A stretch of DNA of 64,000 nt from an uncultured Lentisphaerota bacterium (GTDB lineage Bacteria > Verrucomicrobiota > Lentisphaeria > Oligosphaerales > CAITYL01), in NCBI GenBank assembly GCA_903921725.1, contig CAIXRA010000011.1, positions 65,038 to 129,037 on the forward strand, read 5' to 3'. Within the stretch, counting starts at the first letter, position 1. Each line of letters begins with the position of its first letter. Below, one piece after another: positions 1 to 8,092 of this stretch. The position numbers and the translations under genes are program-made. Below the pieces are notes generated by a model. It had not been told where the DNA came from. It was given only the letters and a program-made list of their open reading frames with translations, and made no database searches.

Positions 1-164
1 ACCGTGTAGTGCAGGGTGATGGCGCCGCCGCCGTCGCCGCGGATGACCATGATCTGTTCGAATTCGATGCAGCCGGCGGCCAGCAGGCCCGCCGTGAAGA
101 GGGCTGCGGCGGCGAGCCGGCGGAGGGTGGAACGGAGGGCGTTTGTGTGCGGCATGAAGATCAT
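1..164 (-). CDS. Putative lipoprotein, N-terminal part only
   Basis: Reading leftwards from an ATG at 164 (or an in-frame ATG at 155) gives a signal sequence that starts MIFMPHTNALRSTLRRLA and ends in a lipobox, LLAAGC, followed by IEFEQIMVIRGDGGGA and beta-strand-like residues up to the window edge. The cysteine of the lipobox should be lipidated and the protein exported and anchored in the membrane. It begins six bases after the stop of the TetR-type regulator and was probably co-transcribed with it. The rest of the gene lies outside the window, so no family can be named. Confidence 0.6.
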   Translation of the reverse strand, partial: MIFMPHTNALRSTLRRLAAAALFTAGLLAAGCIEFEQIMVIRGDGGGAITLHYT

Positions 165-170
165 GGGAGG

Positions 171-884
171 TCAATCTTTGGGTGAGGTGCGCTTGAACGG
201 GTAGTCGGCGGTGCGGGCGACGGCGGGGATGTCGCCGGTGCGGAACTTCAGCCGGGCGGTGATGCCGTCCACGACAAACTGGGCCGTGGACTCGAGCCAT
301 TCCTCGCGGGACACGCCGGCGGTGAAGAGCATGCCGTCCCACGGTTTCTCCCGCTGGCCATACATGGTGCAGTGGCCGATGACGGAGACGACCCAGCTCT
401 TGAGCAGGAGCGGGGAAACATCCTTCGGCAGCCCCATCAGCAGAAGCTGTTCGAGCCGGTCGCTGATCGGCAGAAGAAATTCATCGAGGAGCACGGGCAG
501 GACGCGGGAGGGGTCGAGCCGTTCGCGGGCGTAGAGTTTGGTCTCCCATCCGCGCGTTTTCTGGGGGCTGGTGACTTGGTCGAGGAGCGCCCGGGCCCAG
601 TCGTGGAGCGCCCGGTGCCAGTCTGCCTCGCTGCGCACGGCGACCGGCTTTTTCGCGGAGACCAGGCCGGCGGCCTCCAGAAAGATGAACTTGAAGGTCT
701 CGTAGTAGAGATTTTCCTTCGAGTCGAAGTGGTAGTTGATGGCGGCGATGTTCGCCTCGGCCTTGGCGCAAATCTGGCGCACGGTGGCGGTGCGGAACCC
801 TTTTTCCGCAAAGATTTCGGCGGCGGCCAGGAGGATGCGGCGGCGTGTCTTTTCGCTGTTCCGGTTCATGGGATTTGCTTCCAT
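171..884 (-). CDS. TetR/AcrR-type transcriptional regulator (CecR-like)
   Basis: One-component DNA-binding regulator of 237 residues. The N-terminal helix-turn-helix is clear: RRRILLAAAEIFAEKGFRTA followed by TVRQICAKAEANIAAINYHF, the classic TetR signature with its YHF end. The C-terminal ligand domain, with DEFLLPISDRLEQLL and a GHCTMYGQREK segment, resembles the CecR/YbiH group (DUF1956), which often controls efflux pumps; the ligand cannot be predicted. The ATG at 884 was chosen over a longer TTG-started frame; an ATG at 869 is also possible. A lipoprotein gene follows six bases downstream, which suggests that the regulator controls an envelope operon that continues outside the window. 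Confidence 0.85.
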   Translation of the reverse strand: MEANPMNRNSEKTRRRILLAAAEIFAEKGFRTATVRQICAKAEANIAAINYHFDSKENLYYETFKFIFLEAAGLVSAKKPVAVRSEADWHRALHDWARALLDQVTSPQKTRGWETKLYARERLDPSRVLPVLLDEFLLPISDRLEQLLLMGLPKDVSPLLLKSWVVSVIGHCTMYGQREKPWDGMLFTAGVSREEWLESTAQFVVDGITARLKFRTGDIPAVARTADYPFKRTSPKD

Positions 885-927
885 CAGCCCGCGCCCGGGG
901 TGTTCCGGCGCGCAGAAAGCCGGTCTT

Positions 928-955
928 ACCCTAAACGTGTGTTTCAACTTTGCAA
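928..955 (-). promoter_or_regulatory. Candidate promoter and operator of the TetR-type gene
   Basis: On the minus strand a TTGCAA box (955-950) and a TAGGGT box (933-928) are separated by 16 bases. Between them lies a short inverted repeat, AAAC-N4-GTTT (933-944), where a self-repressing TetR protein would usually bind. Both boxes are weak matches, so this is only a candidate. Confidence 0.3.
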
Positions 956-1053
956 CCCGCCGCCGAGCGGTTTGGCGGTGCCGGAATCGGCCACCCGGAG
1001 TCCGGCATGAACACCGCGGGGGCGCGCGATGGATGGACGGGGCGGGGACCCCG

Positions 1054-2244
1054 TCATTTTCCGGCGGCTCCGGAAGCCGGTTTCGGTGCGCGGCCGGCGC
1101 GGGACTTGTCGAGGTACTCGCTGTAGTCCTTGATCTCCAGCGGAAGCAGCCATTTCTCGGTCTTCTCGCGCTCCTCGATCTGGAGCGGCTTGAGGATTTC
1201 CGGAGGCGGCTCCGGTACCTGCGGCGCCTGGGCCGTGCCGGTCAGGACTCCGCCTTCGCCGGCGGGAAGCGCGTCGAGATAGGACTGCGCCAGTCTGGCC
1301 GCGTCGGTGTCCGGATAGAGGCGGACGGCGTCGTAGAAGTAGCGGCGGGCGGTGTTGGGGCGGTAGCTGTACTTGCGGAGGTAGAACTTGCCGAGGTTGA
1401 CGAGGCGCATGGCGAGGTTGTTGTTTGCCTGGGCGAGGAGGGTCCGGGCCTCGGACACCTGGGCGGCGGCGGGGGATTCCGCGAGGAAGCGCAGCATTTC
1501 GTTGCGCGCCGCGTTGTTGTAGCGGCCGTCGCCGTCGCCGAGGCGTCCCTGCTTGAGCAGGAGGCGGGCCAGGGCGAGACGGGCGGTGGCGCACTCCGGG
1601 GAGCGCGGGAAGCGGCGCGTCAGCTCGCGGTAGCTCTCCACGGCCTCGGCGGTCTTGCCGCCGGCGGTCTGGATGGCGGCGAGGCGGAGCATGTCGGCGG
1701 GGGCGTTTTTGCCGCCGGGGGCGACGGCCAGGAGAGTTTCATACACTTCGGCGGCGAGATCGTTGTTGCGGAACCCCAGCGGCGAGGCTTCGCCGGAGGC
1801 GAGGAGCGCGGCCAGCCTGCGCTGCGTCTCCAGCACGCCTTCCAGCGGGATGAAGGGCGCGTAGTTCTCCAGCAGCTTTTTGTAGCTCTTTTGCGCCTTG
1901 TAATAGTTGCCGTTGCGGAACTGGCACTCGGCCTCGCGGCGGAGCGCGTAGGCGCGCCCCGGCACGGTTTCGGCGGCGATGAAGCCAAGGTCGAAAAGCT
2001 TGTAGGCGGCCGCGTAATGCCCGCCGGCGGCCTCGCGCTCCGCGCTTTCCACGTCGGAAAGTCCGCCCTTCAGGAGGCGCCCCTTTTCCCAGCCCGGATC
2101 GTTCGGGATGGCACCGGACGCGATGGCGTCGGCCGCGTTGGGCATGGCGCCGGCGGGCGTGGCGAACCCCGTCAGCAACAGGAAAGCGCAGGCGAGGGCG
2201 GTCGTCAAATAGTTCACGCGGGGTTCCTTCACGGGCCGGCGCAT
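1054..2244 (-). CDS. Exported TPR-repeat protein (BamD-like architecture)
   Basis: Protein of 396 residues starting MRRPVKEPRVNYLTTALA with a Sec signal peptide that ends near ATPAGA. The body is helical repeats typical of tetratricopeptide/Tol-Pal-type proteins: paired A/Y/L/G patterns such as GHYAAAYKLFDLG, GNYYKAQKSYKKLLENY, GKTAEAVESYRELTRRFP and ARRYFYDAVRLYPDTDAA. Such proteins (BamD/YfiO, YbgF) act as periplasmic scaffolds in outer-membrane assembly. There is no lipobox cysteine, so it is probably soluble or loosely held. The tail is proline-rich (PQVPEPPPEILKPL). The ATG at 2244 was chosen because it directly precedes the signal peptide. It is divergent from the M20 peptidase. The specific function is not known. 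Confidence 0.75.
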   Translation of the reverse strand: MRRPVKEPRVNYLTTALACAFLLLTGFATPAGAMPNAADAIASGAIPNDPGWEKGRLLKGGLSDVESAEREAAGGHYAAAYKLFDLGFIAAETVPGRAYALRREAECQFRNGNYYKAQKSYKKLLENYAPFIPLEGVLETQRRLAALLASGEASPLGFRNNDLAAEVYETLLAVAPGGKNAPADMLRLAAIQTAGGKTAEAVESYRELTRRFPRSPECATARLALARLLLKQGRLGDGDGRYNNAARNEMLRFLAESPAAAQVSEARTLLAQANNNLAMRLVNLGKFYLRKYSYRPNTARRYFYDAVRLYPDTDAARLAQSYLDALPAGEGGVLTGTAQAPQVPEPPPEILKPLQIEEREKTEKWLLPLEIKDYSEYLDKSRAGRAPKPASGAAGK

Positions 2245-2391
2245 GGCGCCTCCGGCTGCGTTTCCATGGTGTCTGGTTGGCGTCCAACAAGTCCGGGCAC
2301 GAAAAACGCAGTAACATATCCCGGCCGTACGGGTATGGCAATCTGCCGGACGGCGCATGGCGTCGGGTGGAGCCGGCGCATGGCGTCGGGT
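2237..2391. repeat. Short repeats CGGCGCATGGCG in the divergent intergenic region
   Basis: The 18-mer CGGCGCATGGCGTCGGGT occurs twice, at 2351-2368 and 2374-2391, forming a 23-bp tandem repeat. Its first 12 bases recur at 2237-2248, where they cover the start codon of the TPR gene on the minus strand. The rest of the 299-bp gap between the two divergent genes (2245-2543) shows no other gene or RNA that I can recognise. Confidence 0.7.
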
Positions 2392-2543
2392 CGGGGAGGC
2401 GGCGCGTCTCCGGCATGCGGCGTCCGGGGTGGAAACATGCACGGCACGCACTATCGTATCCACGCCTTCGCGCCGTGCAGGCATGCCGCACCGTTCCGTC
2501 GCGGCGGTGCCGCCGGCCGTCCATCCAAAAACCGGGAACCACC

Positions 2544-3599
2544 ATGAAGCTCTCCACCGTCGACCTCATGCTCAAGCTGATTGCGCACAAGCCGGTGACC
2601 GCCGATGTGGCGCGCGTGAACGCCGCCACTGGCGAGCTCCGCAACTATCTGGAAGCCAACGGTGTTTATACCGTCACGGAAACCATGGACGGTCGCGAGA
2701 TCCTCTATGCCGCCACGAAGAAGACCAAGAAACCGCGCGTCCTGCTGAACGCGCACGTCGACGTCGTCCCCGCCGAGGACGCGGTCTTCAATATCCGCGA
2801 GGAGAACGGCTGGCTCGTCGGCCGCGGCGTGCACGACGACCTTGGCAACCTCTCGGTCATCGCCAACCTGCTGGTCACGCTCAACGGCAAGGCCGATATC
2901 GGCGCGGTGTTCTCCTCGGATGAAGAGACCGGCGGCGCCACGACCAAGGTGATGGTGGAGCGCGGCTACGGCGCGAAGGAGCTGGTGCTCGTGCTCGACA
3001 GCGAGGGGTACGCCGTCGCCGTCGCGCAGAAGGGGATCATCAAGGCGCGCCTCATCGCCCACGGCACGGCCTGCCACGGCGCCTATCCCTGGCGCGGCGA
3101 CAACGCGATTGACAAGCTCGTGGACGGCTATGTCAAAATCCGCACGCTTTTTCCGCCCGTCGCGCCGCCGTACGAATGGCGCGACACCATGGCGGCGACG
3201 ATCGTCAGCGCCGGCACGGTGGTCAACCGCGTGCCGGAAATCGCCGAAATGAGCCTCAACATCCGCTTCACCCGCCCCGGCGACGACGCGCGCATCCTCC
3301 GGCAGCTCGCCGAACTTTCCGGGCTTGAAGTGCGGGGCGACGTGGATTGCCAGCCGCTGTCGTTCAGCGAGGAAACCCCCGCGCTGAAGAAGCTGTCGGA
3401 TTTCATGGCCTCGACCTTCAATCGCGAAATCCGCATCGTACGCATGAACGGCGCGACCGACGCCCGGCACTTCGCCGCGCTCAACGTCCCCATCGCCATG
3501 ATCGGCATCCCCGGCGAGGAAGCCCACGGCACCGCCGAACGCATGGAAATCGCCGGCCTCCACGCCTACGAAAAGATGCTGGCGGAATTCCTGGGTTGA
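2544..3599 (+). CDS. M20-family metallopeptidase (ArgE/DapE-type)
   Basis: Zinc-dependent amidohydrolase of 351 residues that removes an acyl or peptide group from amino-acid derivatives. Metal ligands of the family are visible: HVDVVPA (His71, Asp73), GRGVHDDLGN (Asp98) and the catalytic pair in SSDEETGG (Glu127/Glu128); the dimerisation lobe follows (residues about 165-270) and the last metal histidine is in GEEAHGTAE. It is shorter than ArgE or DapE of E. coli (about 375-380), mainly at the N terminus. It has no signal peptide, so it is cytosolic. The ATG at 2544 starts MKLSTVDLMLKL; longer frames extend into repeat-rich DNA. The substrate cannot be assigned from the sequence. Confidence 0.85.
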   Translation: MKLSTVDLMLKLIAHKPVTADVARVNAATGELRNYLEANGVYTVTETMDGREILYAATKKTKKPRVLLNAHVDVVPAEDAVFNIREENGWLVGRGVHDDLGNLSVIANLLVTLNGKADIGAVFSSDEETGGATTKVMVERGYGAKELVLVLDSEGYAVAVAQKGIIKARLIAHGTACHGAYPWRGDNAIDKLVDGYVKIRTLFPPVAPPYEWRDTMAATIVSAGTVVNRVPEIAEMSLNIRFTRPGDDARILRQLAELSGLEVRGDVDCQPLSFSEETPALKKLSDFMASTFNREIRIVRMNGATDARHFAALNVPIAMIGIPGEEAHGTAERMEIAGLHAYEKMLAEFLG

Positions 3600-3643
3600 T
3601 GCGGCTCTTGCGGGCGGGCCTTGGATCGCCGCACCCTTGTCGC

Positions 3644-3672
3644 ATCGGTCGTATCGGACCGATCCGACCGAT
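3644..3672 (+). terminator. 29-nt near-perfect palindrome after the peptidase gene
   Basis: ATCGGTCG-T-ATCGG-A-CCGAT-C-CGACCGAT forms a hairpin with 13 paired bases on each side and a single mismatch. It sits 45 bases after the stop of the peptidase gene and about 50 bases before the next start. No T-tract follows, so a rho-independent terminator is possible but not certain; a protein-binding palindrome is the alternative. Confidence 0.5.
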
Positions 3673-3721
3673 CCGTCAGAAGAACAAGTGCGACTGCGGA
3701 CACCAGCAAGGCCGTACGATC

Positions 3722-4501
3722 ATGATGCGCGTTCATCCCTGCCTCCTTTTCTGCGTGTTTCTGGGGCTGGCGTTCCCCGCCTTGGCGGAGCGTGCTGCGG
3801 TGAAGCCTGTGGCGAAAGCCGTTCCCGCCGTGGAGACGGCGGCGCAGAAGACGGCGAGGCTGGTCGCGGCGGCGCAGGCGCAGGTCGGGGTGACGACCGG
3901 TTACGACCCGGCCTATGTGAAGCTCGCGTTCCCGAACGGCGACGTGCCGCTGAACACCGGGGTCTGCGCCGATGTGGTGGTGCGCGCCTTCCGCGCCGTC
4001 GGGCTGGACCTGCAGGCGCTGTTGAACGCGGACATGAAGGCGAACTTCAAGGCATACCCGCAGAAGTGGAAATTAAAAAAGCCGGATTCGAACATCGATC
4101 ACCGGCGCGTCGCCAATCTCATGCGATGGTTCGAGCGTCAGGGCATGGCGGTGCCGGCGGCAGACGGTGGGAACGGAAAAACGGAAAAACGGAAGAGCCG
4201 AACAGGGAAACCGAAGGCCGCGGCAAAGGTGGAAGAACCGGGAACCGGGGCAGTGGACGCAAAGGCGGGCGGTACACCCCAGTCAAAAATCTCAAATCCC
4301 CAAGCGGCACTCTTCCTCCCCGGCGATGTCGTGGCGTGGGACCTCAACGGCAACGGCCTGCTGCACATCGGCGTCGTCTCGGGCGCGAAGTCCGCGGACG
4401 GGAAGCGCTGCCAGCTCGTCCACAACATCGGCCGCGGCGCGCAGCAGGAGGACGTGCTGGAGTCCTGGACGATCATCGGCCACTACCGCCCGTTCCCGTG
4501 A
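3722..4501 (+). CDS. DUF1287-family exported protein with a repeat-derived linker
   Basis: Protein of 259 residues with a signal peptide (MMRVHPCLLFCVFLGLAFPA, cut near LAERA). The DUF1287 (YijF-like) fold is recognisable: QVGVTTGYDPAYVKLAFP, NGDVPLNTGVCADVVVRAFR, SNIDHRRVANLMRWFERQG, then FLPGDVVAWDLNGNGLLHIG and VHNIGRGAQQEDVL. The cysteine of TGVCADV and the histidine of LLHIGVV are consistent with an NlpC/P60-like papain-type hydrolase, but activity is unproven. Between the two halves (residues about 148-195) lies a low-complexity linker encoded by octamer repeats (4171-4210), which the family normally lacks. It follows the M20 peptidase on the same strand. Confidence 0.8.
   Translation: MMRVHPCLLFCVFLGLAFPALAERAAVKPVAKAVPAVETAAQKTARLVAAAQAQVGVTTGYDPAYVKLAFPNGDVPLNTGVCADVVVRAFRAVGLDLQALLNADMKANFKAYPQKWKLKKPDSNIDHRRVANLMRWFERQGMAVPAADGGNGKTEKRKSRTGKPKAAAKVEEPGTGAVDAKAGGTPQSKISNPQAALFLPGDVVAWDLNGNGLLHIGVVSGAKSADGKRCQLVHNIGRGAQQEDVLESWTIIGHYRPFP
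4171..4210 (+). repeat. Octamer repeat inside the DUF1287 gene
   Basis: Five 8-base units: GAACGGAA, AAACGGAA, AAACGGAA, GAGCCGAA, CAGGGAAA. They encode the Lys/Arg-rich start of the linker. A further segment around 4270-4305 (AGTCAAAAATCTCAAATCCC) also looks like intergenic filler rather than native coding sequence. Confidence 0.8.
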
Positions 4502-4510
4502 GGCTGCAAA

Positions 4511-4534
4511 ACGGGAGCGCGGACGTCCCGCCCG
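4511..4534 (+). repeat. Partial copy of the dispersed palindromic element
   Basis: ACGGGAGCGCGGACGTCCCG followed by CCCG matches the left arm of the elements at 48148 and 52095 at 22 of 24 positions. It lies in the gap between two convergent genes. Confidence 0.7.
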
Positions 4535-4676
4535 AACTCTGGCAACGGATATTCAACAATGCAGACTCCCCCGATCCAAGTGTCGGGGTATGCCGCCAAA
4601 TAGGAATCAAAGCGGTTGTGCCGGTTGAACGATGGAGGCTGAGGCCGGCGGCCCCATGCCGGCATCCGGGCGGCAG

Positions 4677-5573
4677 TCAGCCCTTCAGCAGCGCGCTCAG
4701 TTCCGCCTCGACGGGCGCGGGATTGTAGCCGAGATCCCAGGCGCGGCGGCTGTCGAGCGAGACGTCCGGCGGGCGCGCGGCGGGCATGGCGACATCGGCC
4801 TGCCGGCTCTTCACCAGCAGCGTTTCCGGCAGCCCCGACGTCTGCGCCAGCAGCCGCCCCATCTCGAAGCGGGAGAGACGCTCCCGGCCGCCGAGATGCA
4901 GTAGGAGTCCCGGATGCTTCAGCGCGAGCAGGAGCCCCGCCGCCGCGTCGCGCCCACTCACCGGCGTGCGGAACTCGTCTGTGAACAGCCGGATTTCGCG
5001 CCCCTCGCGCAGGGCGGCGAGCATCGGCTGGACGAAGCTCTTCGCAGCCGGACCGGGCTCGCCGAACATCAGCGGCATGCGGCAGAGGGTGACGGACGGC
5101 CAGCGTTCGCGCATCCCGTATTCCGCCAGCATCTTGTGCTCGCCGTACAGGCAGATCGGGTTCGGCCCCGCGGACTCCGCATAGGGCGCGCCGCCGCGGC
5201 CGTCGAACACCAGGTCGGTCGAGACGAAGACCAGCGGGACGGCGGCGTCCGCGCAGAGCCCGGCAAGATTGACGGAGGCCTCGAGGTTGACGCGGCGGGA
5301 GGCGTCGGGTTCGCGGGCGCAACTGTTCGGGTCGGCGAGCGCGGCGGCGTGGATGACGGCGGAGGGGCGCGCGAAATCGAGCAACTCCTTCATGCCGTCC
5401 CAATCGCAGAGGTCGGTGCGTGCGGACTCCGCGCCTTCCGGAAGCTTGATGCGGTTGCGGTTGACGGCGCCGATGACGCTCCACCCGGCGGCGGTCGCCG
5501 CCCGGCAGAGGTTCCACCCGAGAAAACCGCTCGCGCCGGTGATGAGGAGGCGTTGCTTGGGAGATTTCTTCAT
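4677..5573 (-). CDS. RmlD-type NAD(P)-dependent sugar reductase / epimerase
   Basis: Extended short-chain dehydrogenase of 298 residues. The Rossmann nucleotide-binding motif TGASGFLG is at residues 13-20 and the catalytic Tyr-x3-Lys is in LYGEHKM. The profile best fits dTDP-4-dehydrorhamnose reductase (RmlD) and related sugar-nucleotide reductases: VIHAAALADPNSCAREPD, FVSTDLVFDGRGGAPYAE and FRTPVSGRDAA. No other rml gene is adjacent, so the true substrate is open. The ATG at 5573 (MKKSPKQRL) was taken; an upstream in-frame TTG would add only 11 residues of poor quality. Downstream is a convergent junction. Confidence 0.8.
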   Translation of the reverse strand: MKKSPKQRLLITGASGFLGWNLCRAATAAGWSVIGAVNRNRIKLPEGAESARTDLCDWDGMKELLDFARPSAVIHAAALADPNSCAREPDASRRVNLEASVNLAGLCADAAVPLVFVSTDLVFDGRGGAPYAESAGPNPICLYGEHKMLAEYGMRERWPSVTLCRMPLMFGEPGPAAKSFVQPMLAALREGREIRLFTDEFRTPVSGRDAAAGLLLALKHPGLLLHLGGRERLSRFEMGRLLAQTSGLPETLLVKSRQADVAMPAARPPDVSLDSRRAWDLGYNPAPVEAELSALLKG

Positions 5574-5677
5574 GCGGTTAACGTTTCTTTCCGTGGTGGT
5601 ACGCAATCATTCATCCCTGCCGTCGGAAACTTCGCCGAGCGCGTTTGGTGACAGTGCTTCGGGAATGGCAGGTTTTT

Positions 5678-6499
5678 TCACGTCGGCGCTGTCGTCGTCC
5701 AGCAATACCCCAAATCCGCTGGAGGAGTGCGCTTTTTTTGCCCGCGGTTCTGAAAATCGAAATAAAACCGTGGGAGAATGGCTGACGCCTGATAGCCTGG
5801 CGAAGAAACGGTGCCGAGCCACATGCCGTTCGCATAAAACTCGTCGTCGTATTGTTCATACAATGCGCGCATCATGATGATATGGCCCGCGTTCTTCCGG
5901 ACTTCCTCCAAACCATTCCAGATGCTGGAGGTAAGGGCCACGCGGATATACAGGTTTTTTCCAGGTTCTACAGCATCTGCCATTGGAAAATTCCTGTACC
6001 AAGTGCCGCGTTTCTTGGTAACCCAGTACTCATGAACCCCATCGCTGAAAACAAACTTGAGGCACTCATAGCCCCAGGAGTTCCACTCCTCCTGAAACAA
6101 AAACGCCCTGTCCGAGTGGTTCTTGATCTCCACCACCACGTCCACCGGCCATGTATACTTCTCCCGCCACGCCTGTCGTTCTTCGTCGGATTTGCACTCG
6201 CCATAATTCGGGTCACGCTGGCTGACATCCCCAATGCGCCATGGCTTTTCTGGCCTTACCGGATGAAGGATGAGTTCAAGTTTGCCATAGCATGCCGGAT
6301 AGGCAGCAAAAGCCGGGGATGGCCGGGACGTGGCCGCATGTCGGCATCCGGCGAAAAGCAAAACCGCGGCGCAGAGGACAACCGACCGGCAGAGGCTCGC
6401 CCCGAAAACGACGCTGGATCCGATGACCGTCTCAAGCCGGCGGGCGTGGAGTTGCCGCAAGAAGAGCCGCCAGCCGGACAGGGGATCGTTTTCCGCCAT
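5678..6499 (-). CDS. Putative lipoprotein of unknown function
   Basis: Frame of 273 residues. A hydrophobic segment, VVLCAAVLLFAGC, ends in a lipobox-like Cys52, preceded by an unusually long charged N-terminal region (MAENDPLSGWRLFLRQLHAR). The mature part has alternating strands and aromatic residues (YTWPVDVVVEIKNHSDRAFL, FVFSDGVHEYWVTKKRGTWY), as in beta-sandwich domains, with no family that I recognise. It has lower GC and less codon bias than its neighbours. The ATG at 6499 lies inside the end of a small upstream gene (68-base overlap), so either the two are translationally coupled or one start is wrong. Confidence 0.6.
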   Translation of the reverse strand: MAENDPLSGWRLFLRQLHARRLETVIGSSVVFGASLCRSVVLCAAVLLFAGCRHAATSRPSPAFAAYPACYGKLELILHPVRPEKPWRIGDVSQRDPNYGECKSDEERQAWREKYTWPVDVVVEIKNHSDRAFLFQEEWNSWGYECLKFVFSDGVHEYWVTKKRGTWYRNFPMADAVEPGKNLYIRVALTSSIWNGLEEVRKNAGHIIMMRALYEQYDDEFYANGMWLGTVSSPGYQASAILPRFYFDFQNRGQKKRTPPADLGYCWTTTAPT

Positions 6500-6692
6500 G
6501 GCGCAGGGTCTCCTGAAGTTTGGCTTTTTCCGGGGACAGTGAGTTGCGGATTTCCCAGCCGACGCGCAGCGACCAGGCGAGCCGCTTCTCCGGCGGCAGC
6601 GCCCGGAAATGCTCGAGATGCTGGCGGCGCAGTTCCGCATGCGTCGCCCCGCGGGGGATCTTCTGCGGCGTGATTGTCTGTCCGTCGTTCAT
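6432..6692 (-). CDS. Small conserved-looking protein of unknown function
   Basis: Frame of 86 residues starting MNDGQTITPQKIPRGATHAE. It contains a helical, charged region (LRRQHLEHFRALPPEKRLAW, then SLRVGWEIRNSLSPEKAKLQ) that looks like a genuine small domain and not a shadow frame. It has no membrane segment. It overlaps the start of the lipoprotein gene by 68 bases on the same strand, and the last 20 residues may only be read-through of that overlap. I cannot assign a function. Confidence 0.55.
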   Translation of the reverse strand: MNDGQTITPQKIPRGATHAELRRQHLEHFRALPPEKRLAWSLRVGWEIRNSLSPEKAKLQETLRHGGKRSPVRLAALLAATPRPPA

Positions 6693-6783
6693 GGCGGAAC
6701 TGTAACACCTTGTGAGGGGGTGTCAATTTCCAGCCGTTGAATCCGGCTGCGCCATTTGCGGCGGGAGTGTTTGTTGTCATACT

Positions 6784-8046
6784 ATGGACATGCAGCAGGC
6801 GGAATGGGACATTCTGGTGATCGGGGCGGGGCCGGCGGGGCTGATGGCGGCCATCGGCGCGGCGGCGTGCGGGCGCCGCGTGCTCGTGCTCGACCGGATG
6901 CCGAAGCCGGGCATGAAGCTGCTCGCCACCGGCGGCGGCCGCTGCAACATCACCAACACCCTGCCCCCGGACGAGCTGATGGCGCGCTTCGGGCGCCAGG
7001 GGCGTTTCATGGAGCCGGCGCTGCGCGGACTGGACAATGCCGGGCTGCTGGCGTTCCTGGCAAAGATCGGCGTGCGGGCGCACTGCGCGGACGGTTTCCA
7101 CTGGTTCCCCGTCTCCGAGTCCGCGGCGGCCGTGCAGGAGGCGCTCTGGCGCCGCTGCGAGAAGCTGGGGGCCGGCTTCCGCTTCAACTGCCGCGCGGAG
7201 CGGATTTTGCTGAGCGACGGTGCGGCGGCGGGCGTGGAGACGCCGCAGGGGGTCTTCACCGCGGCGCGCGTCATCCTGGCCACCGGCGGCCGGAGCTATG
7301 CGGGGCTGGGCTCCGACGGCTCGGGGTTCGGGCTCGCCTCGCACCTCGGGCACACGGTGAAGCCGCCGCTGCCCGCGCTGGCGCCGCTGGTGGTGCGCGA
7401 GGAGTGGGTTCCGGAATGCGCCGGCACGACGTTCGCCGAGGCGGAGGTCTGGATCGACCTGCCGAAGCGGCGCGCCCACCGCATGCGCGGCGCGGTGCTG
7501 TTCACGCACCGCGGGGTGTCCGGCCCGGCGGTGCTCGATCTTTCCGGCGACGTCGCCGGGCTTCTTGAAACAATGCCGGAGGTGCCGCTCCGCGTGCGCT
7601 GGCAGCTTGCGGAGTCCGCGGCGGATTGGACGCGGCGGCTTGATTCATGGCGGCGGGAGCACGGCGGCAGGCTGGTGCGGAACCTGCTTGACGAGAAGCT
7701 GCCTGCGAGCTTCGCAATGGCACTGGCCACGGCGTGCGGTGCGGCAGAGACGAAGGCGGCGAACCTGACGGCGGAGCAGGCGGCACGCCTGGTGGAGCAT
7801 CTGACGGAACTGCCGCTGCACGCCACGGCAACGGAAGGGTTCGGCAAGGCGATGGTCACGCGCGGCGGCGTGTCGCTGAAGGAGATCCGGCCGGAGACGC
7901 TGGAGAGCCGGATTGTAAAGGGGCTGCATCTCGCCGGGGAGGTCGTGGATCTCGACGGCCCGTGCGGCGGCTATAACCTGCAGTGGGCGTTCTCCTCCGG
8001 CCTGCTCGCGGGCCGGAACGCGGCGGCGGAATCGACGAAAACATGA
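6784..8046 (+). CDS. BaiN/RdsA-family NAD(P)/FAD-dependent oxidoreductase (HI0933-like)
   Basis: Flavoprotein of 420 residues. The FAD-binding Rossmann motif GAGPAGLMAA is near residues 13-22, followed by family signatures KLLATGGGRCNITN, GLGSDGSGFGLA, MRGAVLFTHRGVSGPAVLDL and the C-terminal GEVVDLDGPCGGYNLQWAF, which closes the FAD site. This matches the HI0933/YhiN/BaiN family throughout its length (usually 390-430 residues). Members reduce unsaturated steroids or act in unclear redox steps, so the substrate is unknown. The ATG at 6784 begins MDMQQAEWDILVIG. A heptamer repeat starts at the stop codon and YicC follows. Confidence 0.9.
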   Translation: MDMQQAEWDILVIGAGPAGLMAAIGAAACGRRVLVLDRMPKPGMKLLATGGGRCNITNTLPPDELMARFGRQGRFMEPALRGLDNAGLLAFLAKIGVRAHCADGFHWFPVSESAAAVQEALWRRCEKLGAGFRFNCRAERILLSDGAAAGVETPQGVFTAARVILATGGRSYAGLGSDGSGFGLASHLGHTVKPPLPALAPLVVREEWVPECAGTTFAEAEVWIDLPKRRAHRMRGAVLFTHRGVSGPAVLDLSGDVAGLLETMPEVPLRVRWQLAESAADWTRRLDSWRREHGGRLVRNLLDEKLPASFAMALATACGAAETKAANLTAEQAARLVEHLTELPLHATATEGFGKAMVTRGGVSLKEIRPETLESRIVKGLHLAGEVVDLDGPCGGYNLQWAFSSGLLAGRNAAAESTKT

Positions 8047-8078
8047 AACGCGCAACAGGCAAGACGAAACGGGCAACG
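8044..8078 (+). repeat. Heptamer tandem repeat, intergenic
   Basis: Five 7-base units: TGAAACG, CGCAACA, GGCAAGA, CGAAACG, GGCAACG, filling most of the 46-base gap between the flavoprotein and yicC genes. The first unit overlaps the upstream stop codon. Confidence 0.8.
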
Positions 8079-8092
8079 GAAGGAAGAATCGC

